Shown here one piece after another: positions 43,698-51,494 of a DNA stretch of 64,000 bases. How positions within the stretch are numbered: the stretch's first letter is position 1; the number at the start of each line of letters is the position of its first letter. The position numbers were made by a program, and so were the translations under genes. The notes under the pieces were generated by a model. It saw nothing but the letters and a program-made list of their open reading frames with translations. It was not told the origin of the DNA and made no database searches. Source of the DNA: Limnohabitans sp. G3-2 (lineage in GTDB: Bacteria; Pseudomonadota; Gammaproteobacteria; Burkholderiales; Burkholderiaceae_C); the NCBI RefSeq assembly GCF_002778275.1, contig NZ_NESG01000002.1, positions 186,001 through 250,000 on the forward strand, written 5' to 3'.

Positions 43698-44399
43698 TCA
43701 GGCACAGATGGCCAACACCGCCAAGGGCGCCGTTTCAGCCCGCAGAACGCGCGGGCCCAATGTGACGGGCGCAAACCCGGCGGCCAAGGCCATGGCTTCT
43801 TCGCTGGGGCTGAGGCCGCCTTCGGGACCGCTGAGCACCGTGACAGGGGCATGGCCCGTCATGGCAGACAGGGCTTGCGTGCCTTCTGACAAAGACAAGA
43901 CCCAGCGCTCCCCGGCGTCGGCCCGCGTCAACCACTCTTTGAGCGTGACCGCCGCATGCACCGTGGGCACACGGTTGCGACCGCACTGCTCGGCGGCAGC
44001 CACCGCCACGCCTTGCCAATGCGCCAATTTTTTCTCGGCGCGTTCGCCTTTGAGCTTGAGCACACTGCGCTCGGCCACCAAGGGGGTGATGCTGGCCACG
44101 CCCAGCTCGGTGGCTTTTTCAACCAACCAGTCCATGCGCTCGTTGGCGGTGATGCCGGCCAACAGGTGCACTGGGCGGGCAGCCTCGCGTTCGAGCGGGC
44201 GGTATTCGCCGACTTCCACGTCCACATCACTGCGGCCCATGCGGGTGACGGTGGCGTCAAACTCGCCGCCTTCGCCGTTGAACAAAGTGATCACATCGCC
44301 CGGCTGCAGACGCAGCACCTGCACATGGCGGGCTGCGCCAGCAGGCAGGCTGAGCGACAGACCTGTCTGAAGAGGGGAAGGACAATGAAAGCGGGGCAT
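43698..44399 (-). CDS. rsmE: 16S rRNA m3U1498 methyltransferase RsmE
   Basis: A 233-residue SPOUT-fold enzyme that methylates N3 of U1498 in 16S rRNA. Family marks are MPRFHCPSPL at the start with a PUA-like domain, ITANERMDWLVEKATELGV near residue 80, and the SAM-binding knot GPEGGLSPSEE with a following LGPRVLRAETAPL. Starting at ATG 44399 gives the usual N-terminus. It follows amgK by 7 bases and is probably in its operon. Confidence 0.96.
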   Translation of the reverse strand: MPRFHCPSPLQTGLSLSLPAGAARHVQVLRLQPGDVITLFNGEGGEFDATVTRMGRSDVDVEVGEYRPLEREAARPVHLLAGITANERMDWLVEKATELGVASITPLVAERSVLKLKGERAEKKLAHWQGVAVAAAEQCGRNRVPTVHAAVTLKEWLTRADAGERWVLSLSEGTQALSAMTGHAPVTVLSGPEGGLSPSEEAMALAAGFAPVTLGPRVLRAETAPLAVLAICA

Positions 44400-44406
44400 G
44401 GCCGGC

Positions 44407-45540
44407 TTACATGCGGCCGTAGGCAAAACCGACCTGTGGGGTCGTGCCTTCGATCTCGTCGATCACCTTGAGCAGCGGGCCCAGCTCGCGGTAACGGTCA
44501 CACGCTTTGCGGATGTAGTGGATGAAGCGCGGCGCATCGGCCAAATACTTGGGCTTGCCGTCGCGCAAGGTCAGGCGTGCAAAGATACCGGCCACTTTCA
44601 AGTGGCGCTGCAAGCCCATCCACTCGACGGCGCGGTAGAAGGCGCCAAAGTCGCTGTGCCAATCTTCAAAATCCATCAAACCCACCTTGCGGGCTTTTTC
44701 CCAATAGCGGATGGTGATGTCGAGGACAAAGTCTTCATCCCAGGTCAAAAACGCATCGCGCATCAAGCTGGCCACATCGTAGGTGACCGGGCCGTGAACC
44801 GCGTCCTGGAAATCCAGCACGCCCAGCTGTGGATTCGCCCCCAAGGGCATCATCAAATTGCGCGGCATGAAGTCACGGTGAACGTACACGCTGGGGGCGG
44901 CCAGATTGCGCTGCACGATCAGGGCGAAGGCCTTGTCCAACACCTCGCGCTGCGCACCTTGCAGCTGCACGCTGCGGTGCTGGGCCAAATACCAGTCTGG
45001 GAACAGGCTCAGTTCGCGGTTCAGCAAAGCGGCGTCATAGGGCGGCAGCACCCCTGGACGCGACGCCAGTTGCCACTGCACCAGCGTGTCCACCGCTTGC
45101 ATGTACAGACCATGGTTGGCCTGAGGGCGCTCGGGGTCAATGGCCGACATCATGGTGGCGTCGCCCAGATCGCTCAGCAACATGAAGCCGTGGGCCTCGT
45201 GCCAATCGAGCACCTTGGGGGCATTCAGGCCCGCGTCTTTCATCAAGGCGGCAATGCGGACGAAGGGCGCCGAGTTCTCTTTGTCGGGTGGCGCGTCCAT
45301 GACGATGCGGCTTTCGCCCTGCATCGTGTCGACCCGCAGGTAGCGGCGAAAGCTGGCATCGGCCGAGGCAATCCGCAAGGTTTCAGGCAACAGTCCGTGG
45401 GCCTTGGCCAGGCTGACCATCCAAGCCGTGAACAAGCCTTGTCTTATGGGGTCAGCCCAAGGCACAGCGGCAAGAGGTCCCGACGAAGGTCCAGACAAAG
45501 AAGTCGACGGGGAAATGGGGGGGGAGGAAGGGTGGCTCAT
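44407..45540 (-). CDS. amgK: N-acetylmuramate/N-acetylglucosamine anomeric kinase AmgK
   Basis: A 377-residue APH-fold phosphotransferase. The catalytic loop is HRDFMPRN at 221-228 and the metal-binding DFQD is at 243-246. In Pseudomonas AmgK phosphorylates recovered MurNAc for MurU, a peptidoglycan recycling route that bypasses de novo synthesis. It is divergent from lptD, the same neighbourhood as in Pseudomonas. MurU is not next to it but at 56104-56874. ATG 45540 is used; 45552 is an alternative four codons upstream. Confidence 0.9.
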   Translation of the reverse strand: MSHPSSPPISPSTSLSGPSSGPLAAVPWADPIRQGLFTAWMVSLAKAHGLLPETLRIASADASFRRYLRVDTMQGESRIVMDAPPDKENSAPFVRIAALMKDAGLNAPKVLDWHEAHGFMLLSDLGDATMMSAIDPERPQANHGLYMQAVDTLVQWQLASRPGVLPPYDAALLNRELSLFPDWYLAQHRSVQLQGAQREVLDKAFALIVQRNLAAPSVYVHRDFMPRNLMMPLGANPQLGVLDFQDAVHGPVTYDVASLMRDAFLTWDEDFVLDITIRYWEKARKVGLMDFEDWHSDFGAFYRAVEWMGLQRHLKVAGIFARLTLRDGKPKYLADAPRFIHYIRKACDRYRELGPLLKVIDEIEGTTPQVGFAYGRM

Positions 45541-45620
45541 GGATAATCCCATTCTACAAAGCCTGTTGTGGCCGCCTTGGGCGGGGGACAGGCTGACTCT
45601 TTTGTAACTTACCCTGTTTT

Positions 45621-48062
45621 GTGGCCTCTCATCACGCATTGCTCTGTTTGTCGATCCACCGTTGCACGGTGCATGGCCACGCCCTCCGGGTGATGGCTTG
45701 GCTGTTGGCTTGGAGCATCGGTGCATCTTCGGCCCAGCCCACGTCATTGCCCCTGCGCGCCAGCCCGATGCTGGAGGAAGCGGTCTCAGAGCGCCAGCGC
45801 TCCGAAGGGGCCTTGTTTGTCAAGGGCGCGCAAATCACCGCACGTCCCGACATGGATCTGGTGGTGCAGGGCGAAACCAGCATCCGACGACCCGGCTTGG
45901 CTTTGAGCGCCGATCGCTTGGACTACGACCAAACACAAGACGTGGTGGACGCCAAAGGCCAAGTGCGCATCAGCACCCCCAACAGTGTTTTTTCAGGTCC
46001 ACAGCTGAAACTCCAAGTGGACAGCTTCCAAGGGCGCTTTGACAGCCCGCAATTCGAGCTGTATGCCAGTGGGGGATACGGTCAAGCCAGCGAAGTGGAG
46101 TTTGTGGACAACCAGCGGGCCATCGTTCGCCAAGCCAAGTACACCACTTGCCGCAGAACCCCTGGCCCCGATTGGTTGCCCGAGTGGCTGCTCAAGGCCA
46201 CGCAGCTGACCATTGACGAAGAAGAGTCGAGCATCCTCGCGCAGGGCGTTCAGTTGCGCTTTCAGGATGTGCCCATCTTTGCCGCGCCCACCATCAGCTT
46301 GCCCTTGACCAACGAGCGCAAGTCGGGGTTTTTGCCGCCTTTGCTGAGTGTGGACACGGTCAATGGCCTGGAGCTGGCACAGCCCTATTACTTTGACATC
46401 GCCCCCAACCGGGATGCGACGGTGACCACACACGTCATGAGCCAGCGCGGCGTGGCCGCCGACACCGAGTTCCGCTACAAAGAGCGCGACTACAGCGGCC
46501 AGCTGCGCCTGAACTTGATGCCCTCTGACAAGTTGCGCAATGAGCGTCGCTGGGGTTTGTCCAGTCAGCACAGCGGCGACTTGGACACAGGCTTGGACAG
46601 CGTCGGGCGCATCGGTCTTGGCCTGACCCTGAACCGCGTCAGCGACAACAACTACTGGCGCGATTTCCCGCGCTCGGGTTCGGTGTTGACGCAACGCATC
46701 CTGCCCTCCACAGGTGTGCTGACTTGGGGGCGAGATGACTTCAGCATGAGCGCCCAAGTGCAGCGCTGGCAAAACTTGCAAGACGCGGCCCCGCCTTATG
46801 ACCGAGCCCCACAAATCACCATGCGCTATGGCCAGTGGAATGCCGATGGACTCGATTGGTCGGTGGTGGGCGACACCACCCGCTTCGAAGCCGATTACTC
46901 GCGCGTGGCCAGTTTGGTCAACGCCGGGACGCTGCCGCGCAATGGCGAGCGCAGTTTTGTGCAAGCCCAAGTCAGCCGGCCCTGGATTCGCCCTTGGGGG
47001 TTCATGACCCCCAAACTGCAACTGCACGCCACGCGTTACCAGATGGACCGGGCACTCGACAACGGCGCCACGTCGGTGAACCGGGTCTTGCCCACTTTCA
47101 GCCTAGACTCCGGACTGGTGTTTGAACGCGAAACCCGCTGGTTCGGGCGCGACGTGCTGCAAACCCTGGAGCCTCGGGCCTTTTACGCCCGCACGCCTTA
47201 CAAAGACCAAAGCATGCTGCCCCTTTATGACAGCGGTGCCACCGACTTCAACCTGTCGACCATCTACAGCGAAAACACCTATGTGGGCCATGACCGACTG
47301 GCCGACAACGACGCTTTGACCCTCGGTGTGAGCAGCCGCTTTTTTGACGCCAACAACGGTGCAGAGATGCTTCGGGTCGGTGTGGCACAGCGCATCCGCT
47401 TTTCAGACCAGCTGGTCGGACTTCAAAACAACCCGCCCGCAGCCAAGGCCGGTTTGAGCGACATTTTGTTCGGCGCAGGCACCCGCTGGGACGACCGCTG
47501 GTCGCTCGATGCCACCGTGCAGGCCAACAACCAAACCCATGACATCGCCCGGACCACCTTGCAGGGACGCTACAGCCACAGCGCTTACCGCGTGATCAAT
47601 GCGGCTTACCGCGCCAACAACCAAGCGACGCCCAAGTCTGAGTTTGTAGAAGTGGGCTGGCAATGGCCCTTGAGTGACCTGGTGGGCGCCACAGACCGGA
47701 AAACTGAAAACGCTTGGTCGCGCACACCCGGCCAAGGCCTGGGGCCAGACCGCTGGTACTCGGTCGGTCGGCTCAACTACAGCCTGAGAGAGCGCAGCCT
47801 CGTGGACACCCTGGTCGGCCTGGAATACGATGCAGGCTGCTGGCTGGGCCGGATTGCTTTTGAACGGCTCCAAACCAACTTTTCCAACCTCGCCGTCAAC
47901 AACACCGCCAGCGCCACCAGTCGCATCCTTTTTCAACTGGAGTTCATTGGCTTCGCACGCGTCGGCGTGAGCCCCTTGAAGAGCCTCAGTGACAACATTC
48001 CACGCTACCAATACCTGCGCGACAGCACGGTTCAACCCAGCCGGTTCCAGCACTATGAATAA
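45621..48062 (+). CDS. lptD: LPS-assembly outer-membrane protein LptD
   Basis: An 813-residue (with the longest start) outer-membrane beta-barrel that inserts LPS into the outer leaflet. A periplasmic OstA-like domain (about residues 65-190) precedes the 26-strand barrel. Two mature cysteines are present, Cys177 and Cys740, enough for one bond between the N-terminal domain and the barrel; E. coli LptD has four. The start is uncertain: GTG 45621, GTG 45669 and ATG 45693 are all in frame, and no ribosome binding site stands out. surA overlaps its stop by 8 bases. Confidence 0.95.
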   Translation: MASHHALLCLSIHRCTVHGHALRVMAWLLAWSIGASSAQPTSLPLRASPMLEEAVSERQRSEGALFVKGAQITARPDMDLVVQGETSIRRPGLALSADRLDYDQTQDVVDAKGQVRISTPNSVFSGPQLKLQVDSFQGRFDSPQFELYASGGYGQASEVEFVDNQRAIVRQAKYTTCRRTPGPDWLPEWLLKATQLTIDEEESSILAQGVQLRFQDVPIFAAPTISLPLTNERKSGFLPPLLSVDTVNGLELAQPYYFDIAPNRDATVTTHVMSQRGVAADTEFRYKERDYSGQLRLNLMPSDKLRNERRWGLSSQHSGDLDTGLDSVGRIGLGLTLNRVSDNNYWRDFPRSGSVLTQRILPSTGVLTWGRDDFSMSAQVQRWQNLQDAAPPYDRAPQITMRYGQWNADGLDWSVVGDTTRFEADYSRVASLVNAGTLPRNGERSFVQAQVSRPWIRPWGFMTPKLQLHATRYQMDRALDNGATSVNRVLPTFSLDSGLVFERETRWFGRDVLQTLEPRAFYARTPYKDQSMLPLYDSGATDFNLSTIYSENTYVGHDRLADNDALTLGVSSRFFDANNGAEMLRVGVAQRIRFSDQLVGLQNNPPAAKAGLSDILFGAGTRWDDRWSLDATVQANNQTHDIARTTLQGRYSHSAYRVINAAYRANNQATPKSEFVEVGWQWPLSDLVGATDRKTENAWSRTPGQGLGPDRWYSVGRLNYSLRERSLVDTLVGLEYDAGCWLGRIAFERLQTNFSNLAVNNTASATSRILFQLEFIGFARVGVSPLKSLSDNIPRYQYLRDSTVQPSRFQHYE

Positions 48063-49410
48063 ATCGTTTTTTCCTGTTCGCTCGATTCTTTGGACAACAC
48101 TGTGCGCCAGCATGGGCTTGCTCTGTGTGAACGTGGCCATGGCGCAAGCCAGCGCCAGCACCGCGGCGGTCACGCCTATTCGCCAAGCCGATTTCATTGT
48201 GGCGGTGGTGAATTCAGAGCCCATCACCAACCGCGAGGTGCAGGTGATGCGCCAACGCTTGGCCAATGATGCCGCTGCCCGCGGTGACAACACACCCGAA
48301 GCCTCCGAACTGACCCGTGCCGCGGTCGAGCAGCTCATCAATGAAAAAGCGCAACTTCAGCAGGCCAAAGAAGCAGGGATCAAGATTGAAACCGAAGCGA
48401 TCGATCAGGCCGAATTGAACGTGGCCAGCAGCAACCAGTTGTCCCGCGAAGACATGCACAAGCGCTTGGCCCAAGAGGGCATGTCGGTCGGTACTTTTCG
48501 CGAGCAGTTGCGCACCCAACTGCTCCTCGCCCGCTTGCGTGAACGCGAGGTCGAAGGCCGTGTCCGCGTGAGTGACCTGGACGTAGAACAGTTTTTGAGC
48601 GAGCAGATCAAGGCCCAAGCCGCCCAGGTGCCCGCCCAATTGAATTTGGGCATGGTGCTCATTGCGGTGCCCGACAACAGCACCGCGTCCGCCCTCCAAG
48701 CCTTGGGTGAACGCGCTGCCGATGTGGCCCGTCGCGCTCAAGCTGGCGAGAACTTCGCCGAACTGGCCAAGGCCTTTTCTCAAACCCCCGACCGGGGTGC
48801 CAACGGCGGCGAGATGGGCTTGCGCCCTGCCGACCGCTACCCGGAACTGTTCACAGAGGCCACACGCCTTCTCAAGGCGGGCGAAGTGTCGGCCCCCGTG
48901 CGCTCTGCCGCTGGTTTTCACATCCTCAAAGTGCTGGAGCGTCGCCAAGTCACCACCTTGCTGGTGAACCAAACCCGTGCCCGCCACATTTTGTTGCGCC
49001 CATCGGCACAACTGTCACAAGCCCAGGCCGTGGCCAAGTTGAGCGAAATCCGCCAAGCCCTGGTGTCCGGAAAGTCCGATTTTGCGGCGCTGGCCCGAGC
49101 GATGTCACAAGACGGCAGCGCCGAGCAAGGTGGCGACCTGGGATGGGCCAACCCCGGCATGTTTGTGCCCGAGTTTGAACAAGTCATGAACCGCCTGCGC
49201 CCCGGCCAAATCGCTGAACCCTTGGTCTCCCGCTTCGGTGTGCACCTGATCGAAGTGACCGATCGCCGCAATGCCCCCATGAGCGATCAAGAACAACGCA
49301 CATTGGCCCGCAGCGCCCTGCGCGAGAAAAAGCTCGACGAAGCCTACGCCGCCTGGGTGGAAGACATCCGCGGGCGTGCTTACGTGGAGATGCGCGAGCC
49401 CCCTCAATGA
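48055..49410 (+). CDS. surA: Periplasmic peptidyl-prolyl isomerase and chaperone SurA
   Basis: A 451-residue periplasmic chaperone for outer-membrane proteins. A signal peptide ends near AMAQA, followed by the SurA N domain ([15 protein letters not shown]). Two parvulin domains follow at about 195-300 and 315-425, the second with ARHILLR and [10 protein letters not shown], the active type. LptD is a known SurA client, and the genes overlap by 8 bases (ATGAATAA). rsmA overlaps its end by 4 bases. Confidence 0.95.
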   Translation: MNKSFFPVRSILWTTLCASMGLLCVNVAMAQASASTAAVTPIRQADFIVAVVNSEPITNREVQVMRQRLANDAAARGDNTPEASELTRAAVEQLINEKAQLQQAKEAGIKIETEAIDQAELNVASSNQLSREDMHKRLAQEGMSVGTFREQLRTQLLLARLREREVEGRVRVSDLDVEQFLSEQIKAQAAQVPAQLNLGMVLIAVPDNSTASALQALGERAADVARRAQAGENFAELAKAFSQTPDRGANGGEMGLRPADRYPELFTEATRLLKAGEVSAPVRSAAGFHILKVLERRQVTTLLVNQTRARHILLRPSAQLSQAQAVAKLSEIRQALVSGKSDFAALARAMSQDGSAEQGGDLGWANPGMFVPEFEQVMNRLRPGQIAEPLVSRFGVHLIEVTDRRNAPMSDQEQRTLARSALREKKLDEAYAAWVEDIRGRAYVEMREPPQ

Positions 49411-50192
49411 AACACATCGCCCGCAAACGGTTCGGTCAACATTTCTTGACCGACGGCGGCATCATCGATGCCATCGTGGACGCCATCAACCCCGAAGCAG
49501 GACAGCCCATGGTCGAAATCGGCCCGGGTCTGGCCGCCTTGACCCAGCCCTTGGTCGAGCGTTTGGGCCACCTGACGGTGATCGAGTTGGACCGCGATTT
49601 GGCCGTGCGCCTGCGCGAACACCCCCACCTGTCGGTGGTGGAGTCGGATGTGCTGAAGGTGGACTTCAGCGCCTTGGCCCAGGCCATGTTGGCCAGCCAG
49701 CCCGCTTCGGCCCCTGCTGCGCGCAAAATCCGTGTCGTCGGCAACCTGCCCTACAACATCTCCACCCCCATCTTGTTCCACTTGCTGGCGCATGTTGATC
49801 GGATCGAAGACCAGCATTTCATGCTGCAAAAAGAAGTCATCGACCGCATGGTGGCCCAGCCGGCCACCTCCGATTACAGCCGCCTGTCCGTGATGCTGCA
49901 ATGGCGTTACGACATGGCCAATGTGCTGTTCGTGCCACCCGAGAGTTTTGACCCGCCGCCGCGCGTAGACAGCGCGGTGGTGCGCATGGTGCCCTTGGCC
50001 CAGCCCCCAGATGTCCACGTCAAAACGCTGGAAACCCTGGTGCAGGTGGCCTTCAGCCAACGCCGTAAGATTTTGCGCAACACCTTGGGCAAATGGCTGG
50101 ATGAAAAAGGCTTTGCCGGCACGTTTGACCTGCAGCGCCGCGCCGAAGAAGTGCCTGTCGCCGAATTCGTGGCTTTGGCACAGGCCGTTTAA
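49407..50192 (+). CDS. rsmA: 16S rRNA dimethyladenosine transferase RsmA (KsgA)
   Basis: A 261-residue rRNA methyltransferase that dimethylates A1518 and A1519 of 16S rRNA. Marks are RKRFGQHFL at the start, [10 protein letters not shown] (37-46) for SAM binding, and NLPYNIS (113-119) at the catalytic site. It overlaps surA by 4 bases, and a strong terminator follows. In Enterobacteria and Pseudomonas pdxA lies between surA and rsmA; it is absent here. Confidence 0.97.
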   Translation: MKHIARKRFGQHFLTDGGIIDAIVDAINPEAGQPMVEIGPGLAALTQPLVERLGHLTVIELDRDLAVRLREHPHLSVVESDVLKVDFSALAQAMLASQPASAPAARKIRVVGNLPYNISTPILFHLLAHVDRIEDQHFMLQKEVIDRMVAQPATSDYSRLSVMLQWRYDMANVLFVPPESFDPPPRVDSAVVRMVPLAQPPDVHVKTLETLVQVAFSQRRKILRNTLGKWLDEKGFAGTFDLQRRAEEVPVAEFVALAQAV

Positions 50193-50228
50193 ACGGCAAG
50201 GCACTCCCGGCTCCAAGGCCGCGCCAAC

Positions 50229-50257
50229 GAAAAAGCCCGTCAAAGACGGGCTTTTTC
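50229..50257. terminator. Bidirectional intrinsic terminator after rsmA
   Basis: A perfect 13-base-pair stem, GAAAAAGCCCGTC with GACGGGCTTTTTC, and an AAA loop. A- and T-tracts inside the stem allow use on both strands, serving rsmA and the barnase/barstar genes. Confidence 0.9.
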
Positions 50258-50287
50258 ATGGCTGCCGCATGCGCGGGCTGGCAGAGA

Positions 50288-50494
50288 TCAGGCTGCGGCG
50301 AGCCAGTACCCTGCGTTGAATGGGCTGCTCATGCGCAGCGCCAAAGGCGAGACGTCCACCAATTTGTCGGTGGGCATTTTTTCGCCTTCTTCGATCGATT
50401 CGGCCATCACGGCGTCCTCGCTTGTTTGTGCCTCAATCGCCCGTCCTGCTTGGCTGTTTTGCGCAGAACGGGCTACAGAAAAGAATAGAAGCAT
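50288..50494 (-). CDS. Small hypothetical protein overlapping the barstar 3' end
   Basis: A 68-residue open frame in the operon direction of barnase and barstar. It starts within the last 22 bases of the barstar gene and ends 31 bases before the terminator. Composition is unlike a GC-shadow frame: it has few arginines, and an acidic middle (MAESIEEGEKMPTDKL). No homologue is known to me and the ribosome binding site is weak. It may be a real third gene, possibly starting at an internal ATG, or chance. Confidence 0.3.
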   Translation of the reverse strand: MLLFFSVARSAQNSQAGRAIEAQTSEDAVMAESIEEGEKMPTDKLVDVSPLALRMSSPFNAGYWLAAA

Positions 50495-50898
50495 CGGAAG
50501 GGTATCTTCCTGTCTCCCCAGTAATCGGCGGTGTCACGGAAGATGTCCAGCAATTGCTCGCGGGCTTCCTTGTCAAATTTAACGTGCGCGGGAATTTGCT
50601 CCAGCACCACGATGAAGCCAGGCTGTGGGCCGGACTTGTGCAAAGGGTCGGTCATGCAGTCGTACAAGGCATCAAAGTTCTTGCCAAAGTGCGAAGGCAG
50701 CGTGAATTGCGCACCAATGAGGTCCAGCACATCTTGTTTGCTCTGGGCTTCGGCCAGGTTGGCGTACAAAAAGTGGTGGCCCAGCCCTTGGGCGGCTTCT
50801 TGCAAATCGCTCACGCGGTAGGCGCGAATCGACTGCACGATGTTGGACCGCACGCCCTTCAGGGGCGCCTCTTGGTCGTGACGAATCGGCATGTCCAT
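50473..50898 (-). CDS. Barstar-family RNase inhibitor
   Basis: A 141-residue cytoplasmic protein with the barstar fold. The inhibitory helix FGKNFDALYDCM (71-82) aligns with the YGENLDALWDCL of Bacillus barstar, keeping both key aspartates (76 and 80). A 20-residue N-terminal extension is not in classical barstar. It lies 28 bases after the RNase gene on the same strand, and should protect the cell from that enzyme before export. Confidence 0.92.
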   Translation of the reverse strand: MDMPIRHDQEAPLKGVRSNIVQSIRAYRVSDLQEAAQGLGHHFLYANLAEAQSKQDVLDLIGAQFTLPSHFGKNFDALYDCMTDPLHKSGPQPGFIVVLEQIPAHVKFDKEAREQLLDIFRDTADYWGDRKIPFRCFYSFL

Positions 50899-50926
50899 CT
50901 TCGTGGTCTTTCTCTAAAATCAACAA

Positions 50927-51340
50927 TCAAGGCTTGACGACAATCGTGCGAAAACTCGCGTAATGGTCGCTCGTGTAGTAACAGGCTTCCGGCTTTCGAG
51001 GGGCTTGGCCACCACAAACGATGCGCCGCGCTCCGCGATGCTTGAGACCCGGCGTTCTGACGGTGTATTCACGGTAAAACCCCCGCATCGCTCGGGGCAG
51101 CAGTCGCTCACGGTTGCCAAAAACTGTCCCGTCCTTTTCGTAAGGAAAAGGACCTCCTTGATGGATGAGTCGGTACGTTTCTTGGCCTTCCCGCGGCAAG
51201 TCTGACACCCACACCGTGGGTGAGTCTTGTGCGTCGGCGGCTGGACGGGCTTGCACGGCAAGCGTGCAAATTGATAAGAACAACCCCAAAAACACCGTTA
51301 TCCAGCGCTGAGGGGCGGCCATGGGTCGTGCCACCTTCAT
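50927..51340 (-). CDS. Secreted barnase-type (N1/T1) ribonuclease
   Basis: A 137-residue guanyl-preferring RNase with a signal peptide cleaved near VQA/RPA. The barnase catalytic set is clear: Glu91 in YREYTV, Arg105/106 in GARRIV and His126 in TSDHYASF. Two cysteines, 109 and 120, could form a disulfide, which suits the periplasm or outside. AAGG lies about 9 bases before ATG 51340. The inhibitor gene follows directly. It may serve in nucleic acid scavenging or as a toxin against competitors; no secretion-system domain is attached. Confidence 0.92.
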   Translation of the reverse strand: MKVARPMAAPQRWITVFLGLFLSICTLAVQARPAADAQDSPTVWVSDLPREGQETYRLIHQGGPFPYEKDGTVFGNRERLLPRAMRGFYREYTVRTPGLKHRGARRIVCGGQAPRKPEACYYTSDHYASFRTIVVKP

Positions 51341-51362
51341 GAAAACACCTTTCAGAAGCCTC

Positions 51363-51374
51363 CGGGTTAACCCG
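51363..51374. promoter_or_regulatory. Perfect 12-base palindrome upstream of barnase
   Basis: CGGGTTAACCCG is a perfect palindrome 23 bases before the barnase ATG, placed like an operator or a short leader hairpin. No regulator is encoded nearby. Confidence 0.45.
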
Positions 51375-51397
51375 AAAACTCGAAGGCGCTAGTGTGA

Positions 51398-51428
51398 GGC
51401 AATCGCGCTCAAAAAGCAAGCGATTGCC
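51398..51428. other. Inverted repeat upstream of barnase
   Basis: GGCAATCGC and GCGATTGCC are perfect 9-base arms around a 13-base spacer. No T-run follows on either strand, so it is more likely a protein site or the remnant of a terminator than an active terminator. Confidence 0.45.
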
Positions 51429-51494
51429 CAATAAACAAGCAGGACTTGTCAGGACACTCGCGATTTAAGTGAGCGCCCGCTCTGGCTTTAAGCC

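Noticed and set aside
50473-51340. Classical intracellular type II toxin-antitoxin module
   Set aside because: The RNase has a clear signal peptide, gene order is toxin first, and the families are barnase and barstar rather than a known type II pair.
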